The notes: generated by a model from the letters alone, not told the origin. A stretch of 64,000 nt of DNA from Rallus limicola (GCA_022605955.1 JAKCOZ010000007.1:15567501-15631500), one strand, 5' to 3'; numbered from the stretch's first letter, positions 49,701-61,445 are shown. Program-made: numbers and translations.

Positions 49701-52542
49701 ACAAGTCTCTAAACTGCAGACCATGCAGGCCTTGCAACTCTAGGCAAGTTATTTTTTCTGATGTCCAAAATTGCTTCACTTTTTATCCTTAGCCTTAGGT
49801 ATGAATACACATGCATATAGATAAATATACACCTACCTGTTTCTGGCTTCTGTGTAAGCATACCCAGAGGCTAGGACAAACTGAAGAATATTAGATATGG
49901 AAAAGGGAAGAGGAGAATGTTTTTATATTTTTCTTCAATACACATTTCTTTCAATACACTTCATACAGGCTGGTTTTCTATGCTTTATGCAGCCATTGAG
50001 ATAATTTTCCCTTCTACAATAACACACTATCTGTATTAGTAAAAAAAAAAAGGAACATAAAATTGCTTTAAAGAAAGCTTTATTTTTCTTAGATTATTTC
50101 TGCTGACCACTACTTATGCATAATTACCTCTATGTTGAGGTCCATGTTACCTTTAAGTAGGTGAGAGATCTGCATGAGAGTGAAAGGTCACCAAAAGTCT
50201 CTGTGTAAGATGAGGGAGATGCACCCTTAGCTAGACTGCCCTTCCTAAAAAACATAGCTCCAGATTAAATGGAAAAACTGGCCTGAGTTGAGAACTCTTT
50301 ACAGGCACTTTGTACTTGCACAGATACTCGTTGGAGTCCTATATGTGCATAATTATTGCTCTGCTGGCATTCAGCCTTGTTTCTGCAGCCCACAGTAGCT
50401 GGGTAGGTCTGACAGCGTTGCTGAAAACTAGCAAGCTGGACAAGGGTGGCTCCTAAAACTGCATGAGGTGACTTGAGGGATGGTGTTGGAGGCCTTTGCC
50501 ATTGTAGCATGAATTGGATAACTTTGTGGAGAAAAAGGGATATTTACAAAGCTCCTCATCTCGTGTCCCTTCAAAGCTATGAATCTTGCTATTTTTTCAG
50601 CCCCCATTAAAGTAAATTTTTCTCCTTGTTTAAATGAACACCATCATGAGTGTTACATTATTTGGAATTGAAGGCATTGTCTTTGTTTACATCCTGGCCA
50701 AGACAAGTGACAGAGTATGCACACCTGAGGTTTTATATTTGAGGTTGCAGAAACCATTATCTTTGTTGCCATAACCATTTGGATGTTTGCTGTTTAAATA
50801 AATGGCAATGCCATGTTTTCTGACACTCTGCATTCAAGTGGGGTGTATTGGAACTGGTGTGGGATTTACTTTTTCCTGCGTGTTCACAGGTCTGGACATA
50901 ACATCTTAGAAATACTACTTGGGTATTTCTAAGATGATGATGTGCTTGAAAAAATACTAACAATAAAAAAAACCCACTTGGTTTGAAGATGCCAGAAACC
51001 AATCTCTATGAGAGTGTACTTAGTTCCATGCTTACATCAGCTTTAATTACAGGCAGTTACAGGAAATTATTAACTGTTTAATGTTGAATTTTAAAAAACT
51101 AATCAGAAAATAATTTAATCCTTAGGTACTGTACCTTTTTTCACCTCCCTGGTTGTTTCACTTTAGCAGTTAGGCCTTTTACACTTGAATAGCTTGCTTG
51201 CTTTGGTCCATGCACTTGTCTTTTGATAATCTTTTAGCGGTAACCTATAGTAGGGGAGCAGTCTTGTCATGTATCACAAACATGCAAGAAGAAGTAATGG
51301 GTTTGTAGTGACAGCTTGAATCTTCCTTCCCTGCTCCTTAGCTTTCTGCATGTGTCTTTTTAAACCATGCCTTGCTGTGTCCTCCAGCCCAGTGCCAAGT
51401 CTATATCCACTGTGAATTTAAATTTCAAAGACTGTTCAGTAGTCTGAAGCAAGAAGAAAAAGTCTTGATCCATATTTTAAAGTGTAAAATTTGGATTTTA
51501 TTTCCTTCTCATGATATATCTGGAAACATTGCAGTTGTTTGATGTGAAATTCTTCAATAAAAGTGGGACCTGTCTATAAATCAAGCTTCCCCATGAGTCA
51601 GAGACAGACCCTGTTCACTGCCAGCAGTGAATAGTAGACTGTCATTGATGTGACCATCACTTTCTTGCATGGTCCTGCCATTCCAAAATCCACGGGGGAG
51701 AGGTGATGGAATTGGAAGAGGGAGTTCCTGTTTGGATACTCAGGGTATTTACATGGTGTTCCCCATAGAAGAGTTCACTAGTTTTAGGGACTTGATGTCA
51801 GATCTTCAAAATAGTTTTAGTGTTATGCTGCCTCTGGAAGCAACATGATCTGGGTGCAAATTTCCTGCTTTCCCTCACAGCTCGATAGGAGTTTTCACTA
51901 AGTGTGACAGTGTTGGATGAACTCCCTTTGTAGGATGTTTTCTTCCTCGAGCCAGCCAGCTGGAGGATCCCATAACCCCAAGCCCAGTGGTGTTGGAGCA
52001 AGTTCCACTAAGGGAGATCTGCACGAGGCTCTTTTGTGCAGGACACTGGGATAAGGTGCAACAACTTGAGATCATTACAGTAGCTCCAGATCATTACAAT
52101 ATTTGGATTCTTCCAGCCAGAAGTACCAACCAAAGTATGACCCCAAATCTTGCTCTGTTGCATCAATGCTCTTATGCTGCTCTGGAAAAAGTTGAAAGCT
52201 GTGTGTACTTTGACAAAGAGGACAGGAACGCAGCTACAGTGATGTTTACAGAGACCCTGCTTGTATTTTGTCTTTAAAATGGAGTTGTTTAGAACATTAG
52301 AAAATAGATTGCTAATACAGAGAAAGATGACAAGCTTCATTTTCACTACTGGTTCATTTCAAATTTTTGTGCTTGTGGGAGAAGTCAGATGGCCCAGTTA
52401 CAAATGCAGAGCTGATACAGGCAAAAAAAAAATAATTGATTTTCTCTCTTAAAGAGCAAAACCATACTAAGTGTGATTCTGTTTCAGTCTCTGTTGAATC
52501 TAGCATGAATCTAGCATAGTTTTGGAGTCCAGGGGGATTTGA
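49701..52542. other. Unassigned non-coding DNA
   Basis: Nothing coding recognised. It contains the hairpin listed at 50902-50936, an A11 tract at 50041-50051, the word AGATCATTACA twice near 52068-52097, and a perfect 11-base tandem duplication (GAATCTAGCAT twice) at 52496-52517 just ahead of a CR1 copy. Confidence 0.5.
50902..50936. repeat. Perfect inverted repeat, 14-bp arms and 7-base loop
   Basis: CATCTTAGAAATAC (50902-50915) and GTATTTCTAAGATG (50923-50936) are exact reverse complements around the loop TACTTGG. The stem is too short for a typical microRNA precursor. It may be a foldback mutation product (template switch) or a chance hairpin. Confidence 0.85.
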
Positions 52543-52795
52543 GATGGAATAAGAGGAAACGGCCTTAAGCTGCACCAGGGGAGGTTTAGATTGGATGCTT
52601 GGAAAGATTTCTTCACTGAAGTATTTGTCAATCACTGGAACAGGCTGCCTAGGGAAGTGGTTGAGTCACCATCCCTGGACATGTAGATGTGGGGCTTTGG
52701 GACATGGTTTAGTGGTGGACTTGGCAGTGCTCGGTTAATGGTTGAACTTCATGATTGTAAGGGTCTTCTCCAACCTAAATTCTGTGGTTCTTTAA
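52543..52795 (+). mobile_element. CR1 LINE 3' fragment
   Basis: GGAATAAGAGGAAACGGCCT, TAAGCTGCACCAGGGGAGGT, TTAGATTGGATGCTTGGAAA, GAACAGGCTGCCTAGGGAAG, TGGTTGAGTCACCATCCCTG and TTTAGTGGTGGACTTGGCAG run in order to a CCAACCTAAATTCTGTGGTT end. This is the sense CR1 3' region and probably the same subfamily as the fragment at 29472-29525. Confidence 0.92.
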
Positions 52796-55700
52796 CATCC
52801 CTACTTCACGTGAGCTTTCACCTGAGGTCATTTGTACTTCAGCTGTACTGTCCCTTGAAAGTAAGCCCTTAAATAGTCTGCATATTTTTTTAATGCTTGA
52901 GTTGCCTCTGAGATGATTAGATTACAACCTTTATTTCTTTATCAATGCAATTTTTGTCTGTATATTTTTTTAAGTACTTAAACCAGGGTTAACGTTAGTC
53001 TCAGTTCTAAGTTGCCCTCTGCCCAGCTGGAATGCTGAATTTGCTTTCAAGGTCTTTTAAACCCCTGAAGTGTCCCAATATTTCTTATCAATAAAGGTCA
53101 CTCTTTTGTGTAAGTAGTGCAATTGCTATTAAGTTAACCTACTGAGAGCCTTATGTCTTAGGGAACATTTATGATGATCTTTCCAGACAAAGTAGCACTT
53201 ACCCCAGTTTCTTAATTTCTCCTCAAGGTAAAAGTTCTGCAATCCACTTGAATCAGATAATCTCTTTCTCTTCCTGCCTTGACCGTGTTAATATTTTAAA
53301 ATAAAAGTGAAAAACGGACACGTAAAAAAGCAGTTATCAGATACAGTATCAGTGGAATATAAGCTGACAGTCCTTCCTACCCCTGATGCATTTCTCCCAA
53401 GGTCCTCACAACAAGGGAAAGCCTGTGTCTTGAAGATTTTCCCAGTGCAGCATGTCTAAGATGCAGCCTTCCCTATCTGCCCACACCGTGAAACCGTCCA
53501 TCCGTGTGTCTCATCTTAACACTGAAGTACTGTGCTGTCACTTTTCTAGCCTGGATGAAAGCAGCCTTGTCCCACTTCTATCAGTTCTGAATATTGCTTG
53601 AAAGAGCATTTCCCAAGCCTGTGGCTTTGATCATCCCTTTTTACATCTTTTCATTGGGTGCTTCTCTGCTGTACACAGTGCTGAATCTTTTGGTAAGATG
53701 TCCTAGCATTATCTGTCATCTCTCATTTATTATCAAAATGTTGTTTTCTTGTCTCCATAATGCCATCCTAAGTCACCTTGTCATTATGCTTTCTAACAGT
53801 TATCTTTTTGCTTTGTTTTACATTCTTACCACCTGGAAAGAGCTAATACTGTTAAATCAATTCAATGTGTTCCACCGTGTTACGGTCTTCTTTTAATTTA
53901 CCTTGTGTTACCAAGGCAATCTTGCAAAATGAATATCAAGAATTTTTCAATTAAGACCTAGAAAAAGGTCTTTCTGAAAAGACCCGTGTTTGTGCTTTTA
54001 ACAGTGCATCTGGAGAACCATATCTGCTGGGAAGACTTTTCTGTGCAGATGGTAGGCAAAGGCTTGTAACGCAGCAGAAACTTGCTGAGGTGTCTTCACT
54101 GATTACAGAGAACAAGTCTGATCCAGTGGCATTTCTAGATGAGTGGATTTGCATGCGGTGACAATTATCATCAGTTAGAAAAGCAAATTGTCCTGGAAAG
54201 GAAGATAACGAATAATGTTAATATAAGATAAAAGACAACTGAAAGAGTAATGAAATTAAGTACAATTTGCTCTAGTGCTATTTGGTATTGAAGGTCCTAA
54301 ACAATTCTGGAGCTTCACAAAGTAATTTCTGCAGGTATGGTTGCTGTGGGAGCAAAATCAGCTGTGTCATTTTGGAAGGCCTGAAACATTGCATTGTGCC
54401 CTTGGAGAGGAGAAGCATCCATCCTTCAGGAGCCAGGAATTGCAGTAAGTGCTGAGGTTCTCTTTACAGACCGAATGCTTTTCTTCATGTACAAAACAGG
54501 AGTGACACTGGTCCAACCCACATTGTGGTTCTGAGCATTAAATAAATAACCTGATTTAATACTACTCTGGAAAGCCCAGCGGGGGTGGTGGTGTTGTCCT
54601 TTTAGGTGTGGTGGCAGGGTTTTTTAATAGATGCCTGAAAGTCTTAAGAGGAGTTTTGTTTGCCAGATTACTCAAAACTCTGCTACATTCACTAGCTTCT
54701 AGGGAAGTCAGCTGTGTGGTCACTTCATTAAAAAAACAAGAAAATCACCAAAAAACCCAAACAGTGTGAAACCTATTTTATTGAGGAGTTTATCTGTATT
54801 TGCATTGCTCACACAAAAACACTTGGGAGTGTGTGACTAATAAAATCATTGGGACGGTGTCAACTCAAACTTCTGAACATTAACTGCTATTAGATACTCA
54901 GAGGAGATCTGCAAACAGTAACTTTCTTAAGTAGCTTTCTTAAGAGCTTGTGTTATTTCTTTTGGGTATACTGAGAATTCTGATGGCAATGTAATGGGAC
55001 GCTCGGAGGTGCTGAGTGAGATGTTTGTGAAACAGCCTGTCACTTGGTACCACAGCACTGTCATAAACAAAACTCACTGGTGATAACTTGGAACAGAAAA
55101 CTTGCTTTGAGAAAGGACTGGCTACTAATTTAAGGAAAGAGGGTAAAGACTGAAATCAAGGGTTTTTTTCTTTTAAGGGTTGAAGGAAGCACAGAAAACA
55201 AGGTGCACCTTGAAATTCAGACACAACTGATACATATTTTTCTGTTTCTTGGATTACAGTGGTGTATTTATTCTTTGCTTACAGCAGAGGCAGCACTTTT
55301 TAAAAAATTACTGTGTTGTTGGAGAAGCATGTGAGTACTGCAAGGGTCACAGAAAAGGCACAATACTTCTGGTGTCAGCAGGTTCCCAGCTCTGGCCAAT
55401 CCCCTTTGCTATGTTGCCAGAGCAAGCAGGAAGCTGGGGCAGGGAGGAGTCCCTTGGTTGTGCCCGCAGCCCTGGGGGCTGGGATCCCCTTGAATAGGCA
55501 AAGCCTGGTGCCCTGTACAACAGGTGGAGAGAAATGGGCAGGTGTGGGTATGGCTTCTCTGACCTGCTCAGGTGATGGTGGTCCTTCTCCTCTGCTGGCT
55601 GTGGAAGGGATGGTGGAATAGATGGCTCTGATCTGGCTGTGTTGCTGCTCTTGGAAAGCTGTTTCTGAACCTAACTGGTGCAGCAGTTAGGAGTGGATTG

Positions 55701-55873
55701 ATTTGCAGTGTAGATATTTGCTTCTCCTTAGCATAATAATCTATACTGATAACTTTAAACTTGTGCTGTTGTATGATGTGGAGGTCACCCTCCCCCTCCT
55801 CCCCTGCTATGCATGCTTTGGTGGAGTGAAGCATCAGTAAAACAGAAAAGTTGGTGTGGTGGGTTTTTTTTAA
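52796..55873. other. Unassigned non-coding DNA
   Basis: No repeat or gene recognised. An exon-like pair of splice sites occurs around 55255-55326 (TTGGATTACAG acceptor, GCAT|GTGAGT donor) without further support. 52900-53110 is repeat-free and may be mildly conserved-looking. 55400-55640 is locally GC-richer. Confidence 0.4.
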
Positions 55874-55927
55874 GTATACATTCCTTATACCGTATACATT
55901 CCTTATACCGTATACATTCCTTATACC
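55874..55927. repeat. Minisatellite: 18-base unit, three perfect copies
   Basis: GTATACATTCCTTATACC is repeated exactly three times (55874-55891, 55892-55909, 55910-55927). Perfect identity suggests a recent expansion, and length polymorphism between individuals is likely. Confidence 0.95.
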
Positions 55928-55969
55928 ATCTCTTCAAGTCTATATAAATTATATGGTCCTAGTTGCAGC

Positions 55970-56420
55970 TCATAGAAGAGGGTGCAAGAATCGGTGCAAG
56001 AATCTCTTGTTCCCTATCAAAATCTGCGCACACACCCATGGTTTGGAAATCTGAAAATACTTGACATGACGATGGCTTCTGATCACAGAGGCCAGAAGGC
56101 TTATGCAAAGTTTTGGCCGTTGCTTCCCAGGGAAACTAGCAATAGGCAAGGGAGTTGCCAGCAATGGTCACTGCCTGTACATTGGGTGGCTTGGGAAGAA
56201 AACCATCCTCTCCCACGGGAGGATGGCTCAGGGGGAGAGGGGTAGCCTTTCAATCTTGATTGCTTTTTAAAAGCAGTCATGGTTTGTAGGTGCAGTAACT
56301 GAGGGAAGGGTGTAGCCGGCGTCTTTGCAATTAAAATAATCTCGTTACCAGTGCCCAGCAGCATTGCCTCGCCTCCCTGTTGTTCTGGGAGTTTCGGGAT
56401 GGGCGAGTGGAGGCTGTAAG
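55970..56420. promoter_or_regulatory. Putative conserved non-coding block
   Basis: Repeat-free. Its first part has AATCGGTGC, AATCTGCGCACAC, CATGACGATGG and TTGGCCGTTGC. A second part near 56310-56400 has AGCCGGCGTC, TTGCAATTAAAATAATCTCG and GGGCGAGTGG. A short duplication (GGTGCAAGAATC twice) lies at 55981-56003. Frames on both strands overlap and are unconvincing. The call is from composition. Confidence 0.27.
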
Positions 56421-56577
56421 CAGGTTGGGAAGGCGAGGAGGCACATACTGGTGCTGAGGCTGGGGGCATCTCAGGGCTGAGATGTCTGACAGTGCCACAG
56501 TGCTCTTCATGTCACCATCGACGTGTTTGGAGGTGTATGTGCCAGTTCATTGACTGAAATCTCTCTGGGTTTTGTAG

Positions 56578-56594
56578 CAGTTGCTAAGCAACTG
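56578..56594. promoter_or_regulatory. RFX-type X-box palindrome
   Basis: CAGTTGCTAAGCAACTG is a perfect 8+1+8 palindrome. Its core GTTGCTAAGCAAC fits the known RFX-family site form (GTTGC, 1-3 bases, GCAAC). It lies about 100 bases left of a putative conserved element. Binding is inferred from the motif only. Confidence 0.5.
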
Positions 56595-56679
56595 TAAAAC
56601 ACTACAAACCAGTATTTTTATTCCTTACTCTGGGACTGTCCTCACGGCAGGGAGAGAAGAAGGGGGAGTGAACAGCATG

Positions 56680-57260
56680 GTGGCTGCACAGCAGCCGCTG
56701 TCCTTCCTTTCATACATCGCTGCCAAGGTGATGGAGAAGCGCCCGGACTCGCGCTGCTCTCCCCTCACAAATTTGCAACTCTTTTACACTGTCACAGCAA
56801 TTTTTGTTTGTTCATGCGCATAAATATTACCCTTGACAAGAGAAGACGCTGTTTTTTAAACATGCCTCTGACGGGATGAAATTCTCCAGCAAAACTTTAA
56901 AGCAGGCAATCGGATGCGAAGCAAAGGGGCATGAAGGAAGAGCTTGGCTGCTGGTGACCTACCAGTGCCCTTCACCCTCTGAGGATGAGGGCACTCTCAG
57001 CGTGGGCATCAATGAAAATACCTTTAGCTTTTGCCCCATCCCATCATTTCACATAGTATAAAACCAGACAGGTACGTGAACTATCTTTGCAGTTGGCATA
57101 CTTGCTATTAAAGATATAAATTCTGCTGTAAATTATGATTTACATGTGAGGCTTATGTTCAGATTAGTGCAGCTTGAAATTGGATGGTGCTTCGTGTATT
57201 TTTATCATTAAAATACCATGTTCACATTGGCAGTAATTTAATTTTGGTGTTTGTGTTTTC
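56680..57260. promoter_or_regulatory. Putative conserved non-coding element
   Basis: The left half keeps CpGs (GCAGCCGCTG, ACATCGCTGCC, AAGCGCCCGGACTCGCGCTG, CATGCGCATAAATATTACCC, AATCGGATGCGAAGC). The right half is AT-rich with homeodomain-like words (TAAATTATGATTTAC, CAGTAATTTAATTTT). No transposon is present. A plus frame at 56581-56823 reads through part of it but resembles no protein. The layout is typical of a developmental enhancer. Confidence 0.37.
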
Positions 57261-57880
57261 AAGCATCTTAGTTTTACAACTGAGGTATTGTTGGGCAGAA
57301 AGGCAGTTGAATGGGGTTTGGTGGTCCAGAACCACTAGTTTGCAGTAACAACTGTTGATTCTCATCCTTACCAGTTTTTCTTTCCACTTAAGGTGCAGCC
57401 ATTGGGACTTTTGGAGTGTTGGGAGATTATTTTACCTAATGATATAATTAGGATAATCCTAAAGGAAGAATCTGTCCTTAGAACTGGGAAAAGACCAGGC
57501 TGTGAGACCTTAAAGTTTAGTGAGAAGTACCCCAGGCTGTGACTTTTGTGATAATCTATGTAAAATAATCCAGTATCTCTTTTCTCATGTAAATGGCAGA
57601 GAATTAATGATTGAGAGAAGATTATCCTAAAGGATTTTTCACACTGCATCAACGTGCATTTACTGTTGCATTTGAACTTAGAGTTTTCTTGTGACATTTT
57701 TGAGCACTCTCAGATGCAGGGCTTTCTTATGTTTAAGTGAATAGGTAGATTTGTAGGGTTTTAACTGGTTTTGTTTTCTTTGTATTTGTGTGTGTGTTTG
57801 GTGCCATACAGGAAAATCCTGAAGCCACCTGTTTTTTTGGTTATAGCCAGTAAATGGTAATCGGTGGGCGAGAAGGCCAT

Positions 57881-57903
57881 ACACACACACGCACACACAC
57901 ACA
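57881..57903. repeat. (AC)n microsatellite
   Basis: An ACACACACAC run interrupted once by a G. Short. Confidence 0.9.
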
Positions 57904-58125
57904 AGTTGCTGCAGTGTATTGCAGACCATACAGCTATGTTAAACCAGCCTTCTAAAGTTAGGAAGTCAACCAGTCTGAAGGTGGTCAGTGCTAGATTTGA
58001 GCTCTATATAATTTCACTCTAGTTTCCCATTCATGCCTGCATCTCTTTTTGAAACGTGTATCATGTACTCTTCCTCTGAACTCTCCCCATACAGCAGGAA
58101 ATCAGACAAGTTAAAGTGTAGTGCC

Positions 58126-58166
58126 ATATATATACACACACACGTGTAGTATGTACACATATATAT
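58126..58166. repeat. (TA)n/(CA)n compound microsatellite
   Basis: ATATATATACACACACACGT followed by an imperfect TACACATATATAT segment. The block is partly self-complementary. Confidence 0.85.
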
Positions 58167-58289
58167 GCCTCTGTAAAAAAAATATTCTCATGTGTTTTCA
58201 CAGGTAAAAGATGCTTTGAACAGGAGAGCAGCTTCTCCTTTATATCGTGTGGAAAGTCTTGGGTGGAGGGGGACAGGGATGCCAGGTTC

Positions 58290-58720
58290 CTGATTCACTC
58301 GCCGGTACTCTGTGTAGTAAAGGAAGGTGAGGAACAATCTTATCCTCTAATAAATCACTCTGCAAGGATTTACGTAGCATCTTCGTCACTATTTCCTCCT
58401 TTTTCCCCACCTTTCTGAAGGGAATCTTAATTATAGCTGGTTTCAGCAAATTAATCAAAAATGCTTTGGCATTACCTCCCAGCTGTAAATGATAGCATCA
58501 GCTAAAAGAATAAAAAGTCCAGAATAGAGAAGTTTAAAATTTGGCATTAATGAAAGTGAGTAAAAATTCCTATTAATTTTCATAATAAACCCTCCTCTAA
58601 TTTCACAAATCGTTGAACTTAGTGATCTACTGAAAAAGTTAGTGCTTTTGGCAAGTGATGTTATAAACTGATAGTTCTAGCTCTTATTGACACAACTGGA
58701 AACCAATTACTTTTGGGGCT
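58290..58720. promoter_or_regulatory. Putative conserved non-coding element
   Basis: About 430 repeat-free bases with spaced CpGs (CACTCGCCGG, TTTACGTAGC, CTTCGTCAC, AATCGTTG) and many TAAT/ATTA cores (CTTAATTATAGC, AAATTAATCAAAA, TATTAATTTTCAT, CATTAATG). A short minus frame at 58240-58458 is not credible as a gene. The left end follows a GGTGGAGGGGGACAGGG purine run. Confidence 0.35.
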
Positions 58721-58837
58721 TTTATTTCACCACAGCAGGAGTCAGGAAAAGTTCATATAATCTCAGTGTGTTTTCTGAAGAGTAAAACCATGAAAATACC
58801 CCAAGGAAGTTGTTACAGCAGCCTGATGAAAAAAAAA

Positions 58838-58876
58838 AGTATATATTTATACTTTATATATATATTTATATATTCA
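58838..58876. repeat. (TA)n-rich low-complexity tract
   Basis: Alternating TATATA and TTTATA words after an A-run, ending near ATATATTCAC. Confidence 0.85.
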
Positions 58877-59570
58877 CAAATGCAAGATAGCCAAATGCAA
58901 GTCCTCAGGATCTTAATTCAAATACTTGATGCCATTTGAATCATGACTCTCCTTGTCCTCATGGAATCCTGTGGTAGCCCCTTGTACAAAGGTGCTGCCT
59001 GGTGTGTCCAGTTGGTGAGGGCTGCCTGTACTGAGAGTATTTATTCTTATGGTGAATAAGAATATTCATTTTAAAATCAAATCTGGGTGAATGTAGGACA
59101 GATACTGTGTCTGTGTGTATGTGATGGACCATGAAGATGATGTCTTTTGAAGATTGAACTTTATACGATAACATTTTTAACTTGGATATTCTCAGTTTGA
59201 AGATTGTCTGATCAAGGATGGCAGGTTGACTTTTAGGGCATCTATTGCCATTTAACATGCCCTGGGGTATCTGAGGCGGTGTGGTGGGCAGTATCCTAGT
59301 GCATAAGAAATGAGGTGTCACTGTTTTAAATAGTATTGTGACAAGGAAAGAGTGTCCTCTGCTTGTGAGCACCCTGCAAAAGTAAAACTGGAGATAGGGT
59401 GTTAAAAATTCCTATGTCTGGGAGCTGAAACTACAGGCACCCTTAGCAACTCTGAAGAATTGGGGGGTTTGTTGCTGCTGGTGGTGATTCTTCTTTCTGT
59501 TCAGACAGAATTTGTTCCTGCATGAAAACCAAAACAAATTGTGTGTGTATTGTAATAATTTTTTTAAAAC

Positions 59571-59680
59571 CCAACATATATACCCCACACACCCCCCAGA
59601 AAAAAACAACCAAAAACCCCAAACAAACAACAAAACCCTGAAAACTGGAAAAATAAAACCCAAAACCAAACCCAAGAATT
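59571..59680. repeat. A/C-rich low-complexity tract
   Basis: A run of CCCACACACCCCCC, AACCAAAAACCCCAAACAAA and similar words, almost free of G and T. It causes the spurious open frames on both strands at 59412-59745. Confidence 0.9.
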
Positions 59681-59751
59681 TTTATAACTTGCTTGGTCAC
59701 TTCCTTGATTATAGTGGATGTATAAAAAGTGGTCCATTTTGGTAGTACATT

Positions 59752-59769
59752 ATGTTACCATGGTAACAT
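59752..59769. promoter_or_regulatory. Perfect X-box palindrome (RFX-type site)
   Basis: ATGTTACCATGGTAACAT is an 18-base perfect palindrome. Its core GTTACC-AT-GGTAAC satisfies the published X-box consensus GTNRCC, 0-3 bases, RGYAAC in both halves. RFX factors bind such sites as dimers and control ciliary and other genes. Occupancy here is inference, and no start site is seen close by. Confidence 0.6.
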
Positions 59770-61179
59770 TGACTTACTAATTTAGAAACCCTTCAGGCTA
59801 GTTTTGAGAACAGTAACATCGTGCTAGTATACCAAAACATGAAAAGACTTATTGTCAAAGTAACTGTTAAATATTTAGGATGAGCTCTATAGATATGTGT
59901 GGACTTCCTCCCCCCAATTTTTATTAGGATTGGAATTGTTATATTATGAAAAGAAACTCTGACCAAAAAAGTAATAATAATAGTCTTTTATCTTAATGAC
60001 TGCACTGTTTTTCTTATATGTTTTATTTCCTCCATGGAATTGGATCTTTGGTATCCCATTGTGAAAGACATGGTAGGTACAGCTCATTAGTCCCTCTGCT
60101 ACAGGGGGCTCTTATTAGGGATACATGCTTCCTGCTCCCAGTATGTGGACTGTATATCACACTCCAATTCCTGGATGTTAACACACCCTGCGTCATCTTG
60201 TACGTGTGTGACCACAGGTTTATTTCCAATTGTATTGATTTATATCAGCTGCACTTATACTGGAGAGTCTTACTACCATTTTTATATCTGCATATTTAAA
60301 GAAAAAAAACCCCAAACTAGTGATTCATGGGTCCTATTGAAGTGCTATGTAACTCACATTATACTTAATAATAAAAAACAAATGCCAGCAGTAGAGAGGA
60401 TGGCATACCAATATCACTGGGAATGCAAACACCTGTTTCCATGAGATGCCTACATTGCTGTGTCTCATACTACATCTATCACTTCCCTTACCTTATTGTA
60501 AAAAAACCCAAACAAAACCCCAAAATCACCAGTTGGCCATGTCAGGAAGTGTAGGTTCCTATACAGCGGAATATTTTGTTGGCTCAGCTCTTTGGAACTG
60601 TTCTCATAACACCCTCCAAGGCCACTGTGAGCCCTTACTACTTTCTGAGCTTGGCAAGAGCAGTGGGTGGGTGGCACTGGCAAGGCAAGTGGAGCTTGTC
60701 ACCATATTCAACCAGATCTCATCGTAGGGGATTTCTGGCAATGTTTCATGTTTTTCTGTTGCATATTGAGTTATATATATATAGATATATACACACACAC
60801 ATACACATATGCACACAACTGGATTTGCCACTTCTTTACCTAATTCAGTTATGTTAAAGCCATTCTTAGCATGGGAAATAAGCAGTATTTATTAGAACTC
60901 AGTTGAATTGATTTTTGCGGTCTAACTAAAGAAGATTTTTGCCAGAGAAGAAATGACAAGAAGATTGGAATATCAAGAAATACAGTTAAAACAGAGTTGA
61001 CTGAACAGTAACCTCCTTTGCAGAAGTCTATTTAACCAAATCTGCTTTGTAGTGACTTGATATGCCTCTTGTTTCATGATAATTTCTTAAATCCTATTTT
61101 GGGGGTGGAGGTAGGTTTTAATTTTTTAAGTGGTAGTATATTGACAGATCTGGAAATCAATAGCTAGGATCAGATCATA
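59770..61179. other. Unassigned non-coding DNA
   Basis: No gene recognised. It holds an A/C-rich run at 60499-60530 and the microsatellite at 60771-60818. The paired plus and minus frames at 60018-60857 have no family or splice support. Confidence 0.5.
60771..60818. repeat. (TA)n/(CA)n compound microsatellite
   Basis: TTATATATATATAGATATAT followed by ACACACACACATACACATAT and GCACAC. Confidence 0.9.
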
Positions 61180-61445
61180 TAGAATCATAGAATGGTCTGG
61201 GTTGGAAGGGACCCCAAGAATCATAGAGCTCCAACCCCCTGCCACAGACAGGGCCACCAACCTCCAGGCCTGGATCTACACAAGGTTGCCCAGGAGCCCA
61301 TCCAACCTGGCCTTGAACACCTCCAGGGATGGGGCATCCACCACCTCTCTGGGCAACCTGTTCCAGCACCTTACCCCACTCTCTGTAAAAAACCTTTTTC
61401 CTAATATCTAATCTAAAACTTTCCTCCTTTAGCTTTAGTCCATAT
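61180..61445 (-). mobile_element. CR1 LINE 3' end, best preserved copy in the window
   Basis: AGAATCATAGAATGGTCTGG, GTTGGAAGGGACCCCAAGAA, TCATAGAGCTCCAACCCCCT, GCCACAGACAGGGCCACCAA, CCTGGCCTTGAACACCTCCA, GGGATGGGGCATCCACCACC and TCTCTGGGCAACCTGTTCCA are near-consensus antisense CR1. The 5' side fades out in CTAATATCTAATCTAAAACT. Low divergence suggests a relatively young insertion. Open frames inside on both strands are CR1 shadows. Confidence 0.97.

Noticed and set aside
50902..50936. MicroRNA precursor at the perfect hairpin
   Set aside because: A 14-bp stem is too short for a Drosha/Dicer substrate, and the flanks do not extend the pairing.
55255..55326. Exon-like block with acceptor TTGGATTACAG and donor GCAT|GTGAGT
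   Set aside because: Open in more than one frame, no partners, and competing acceptor inside.
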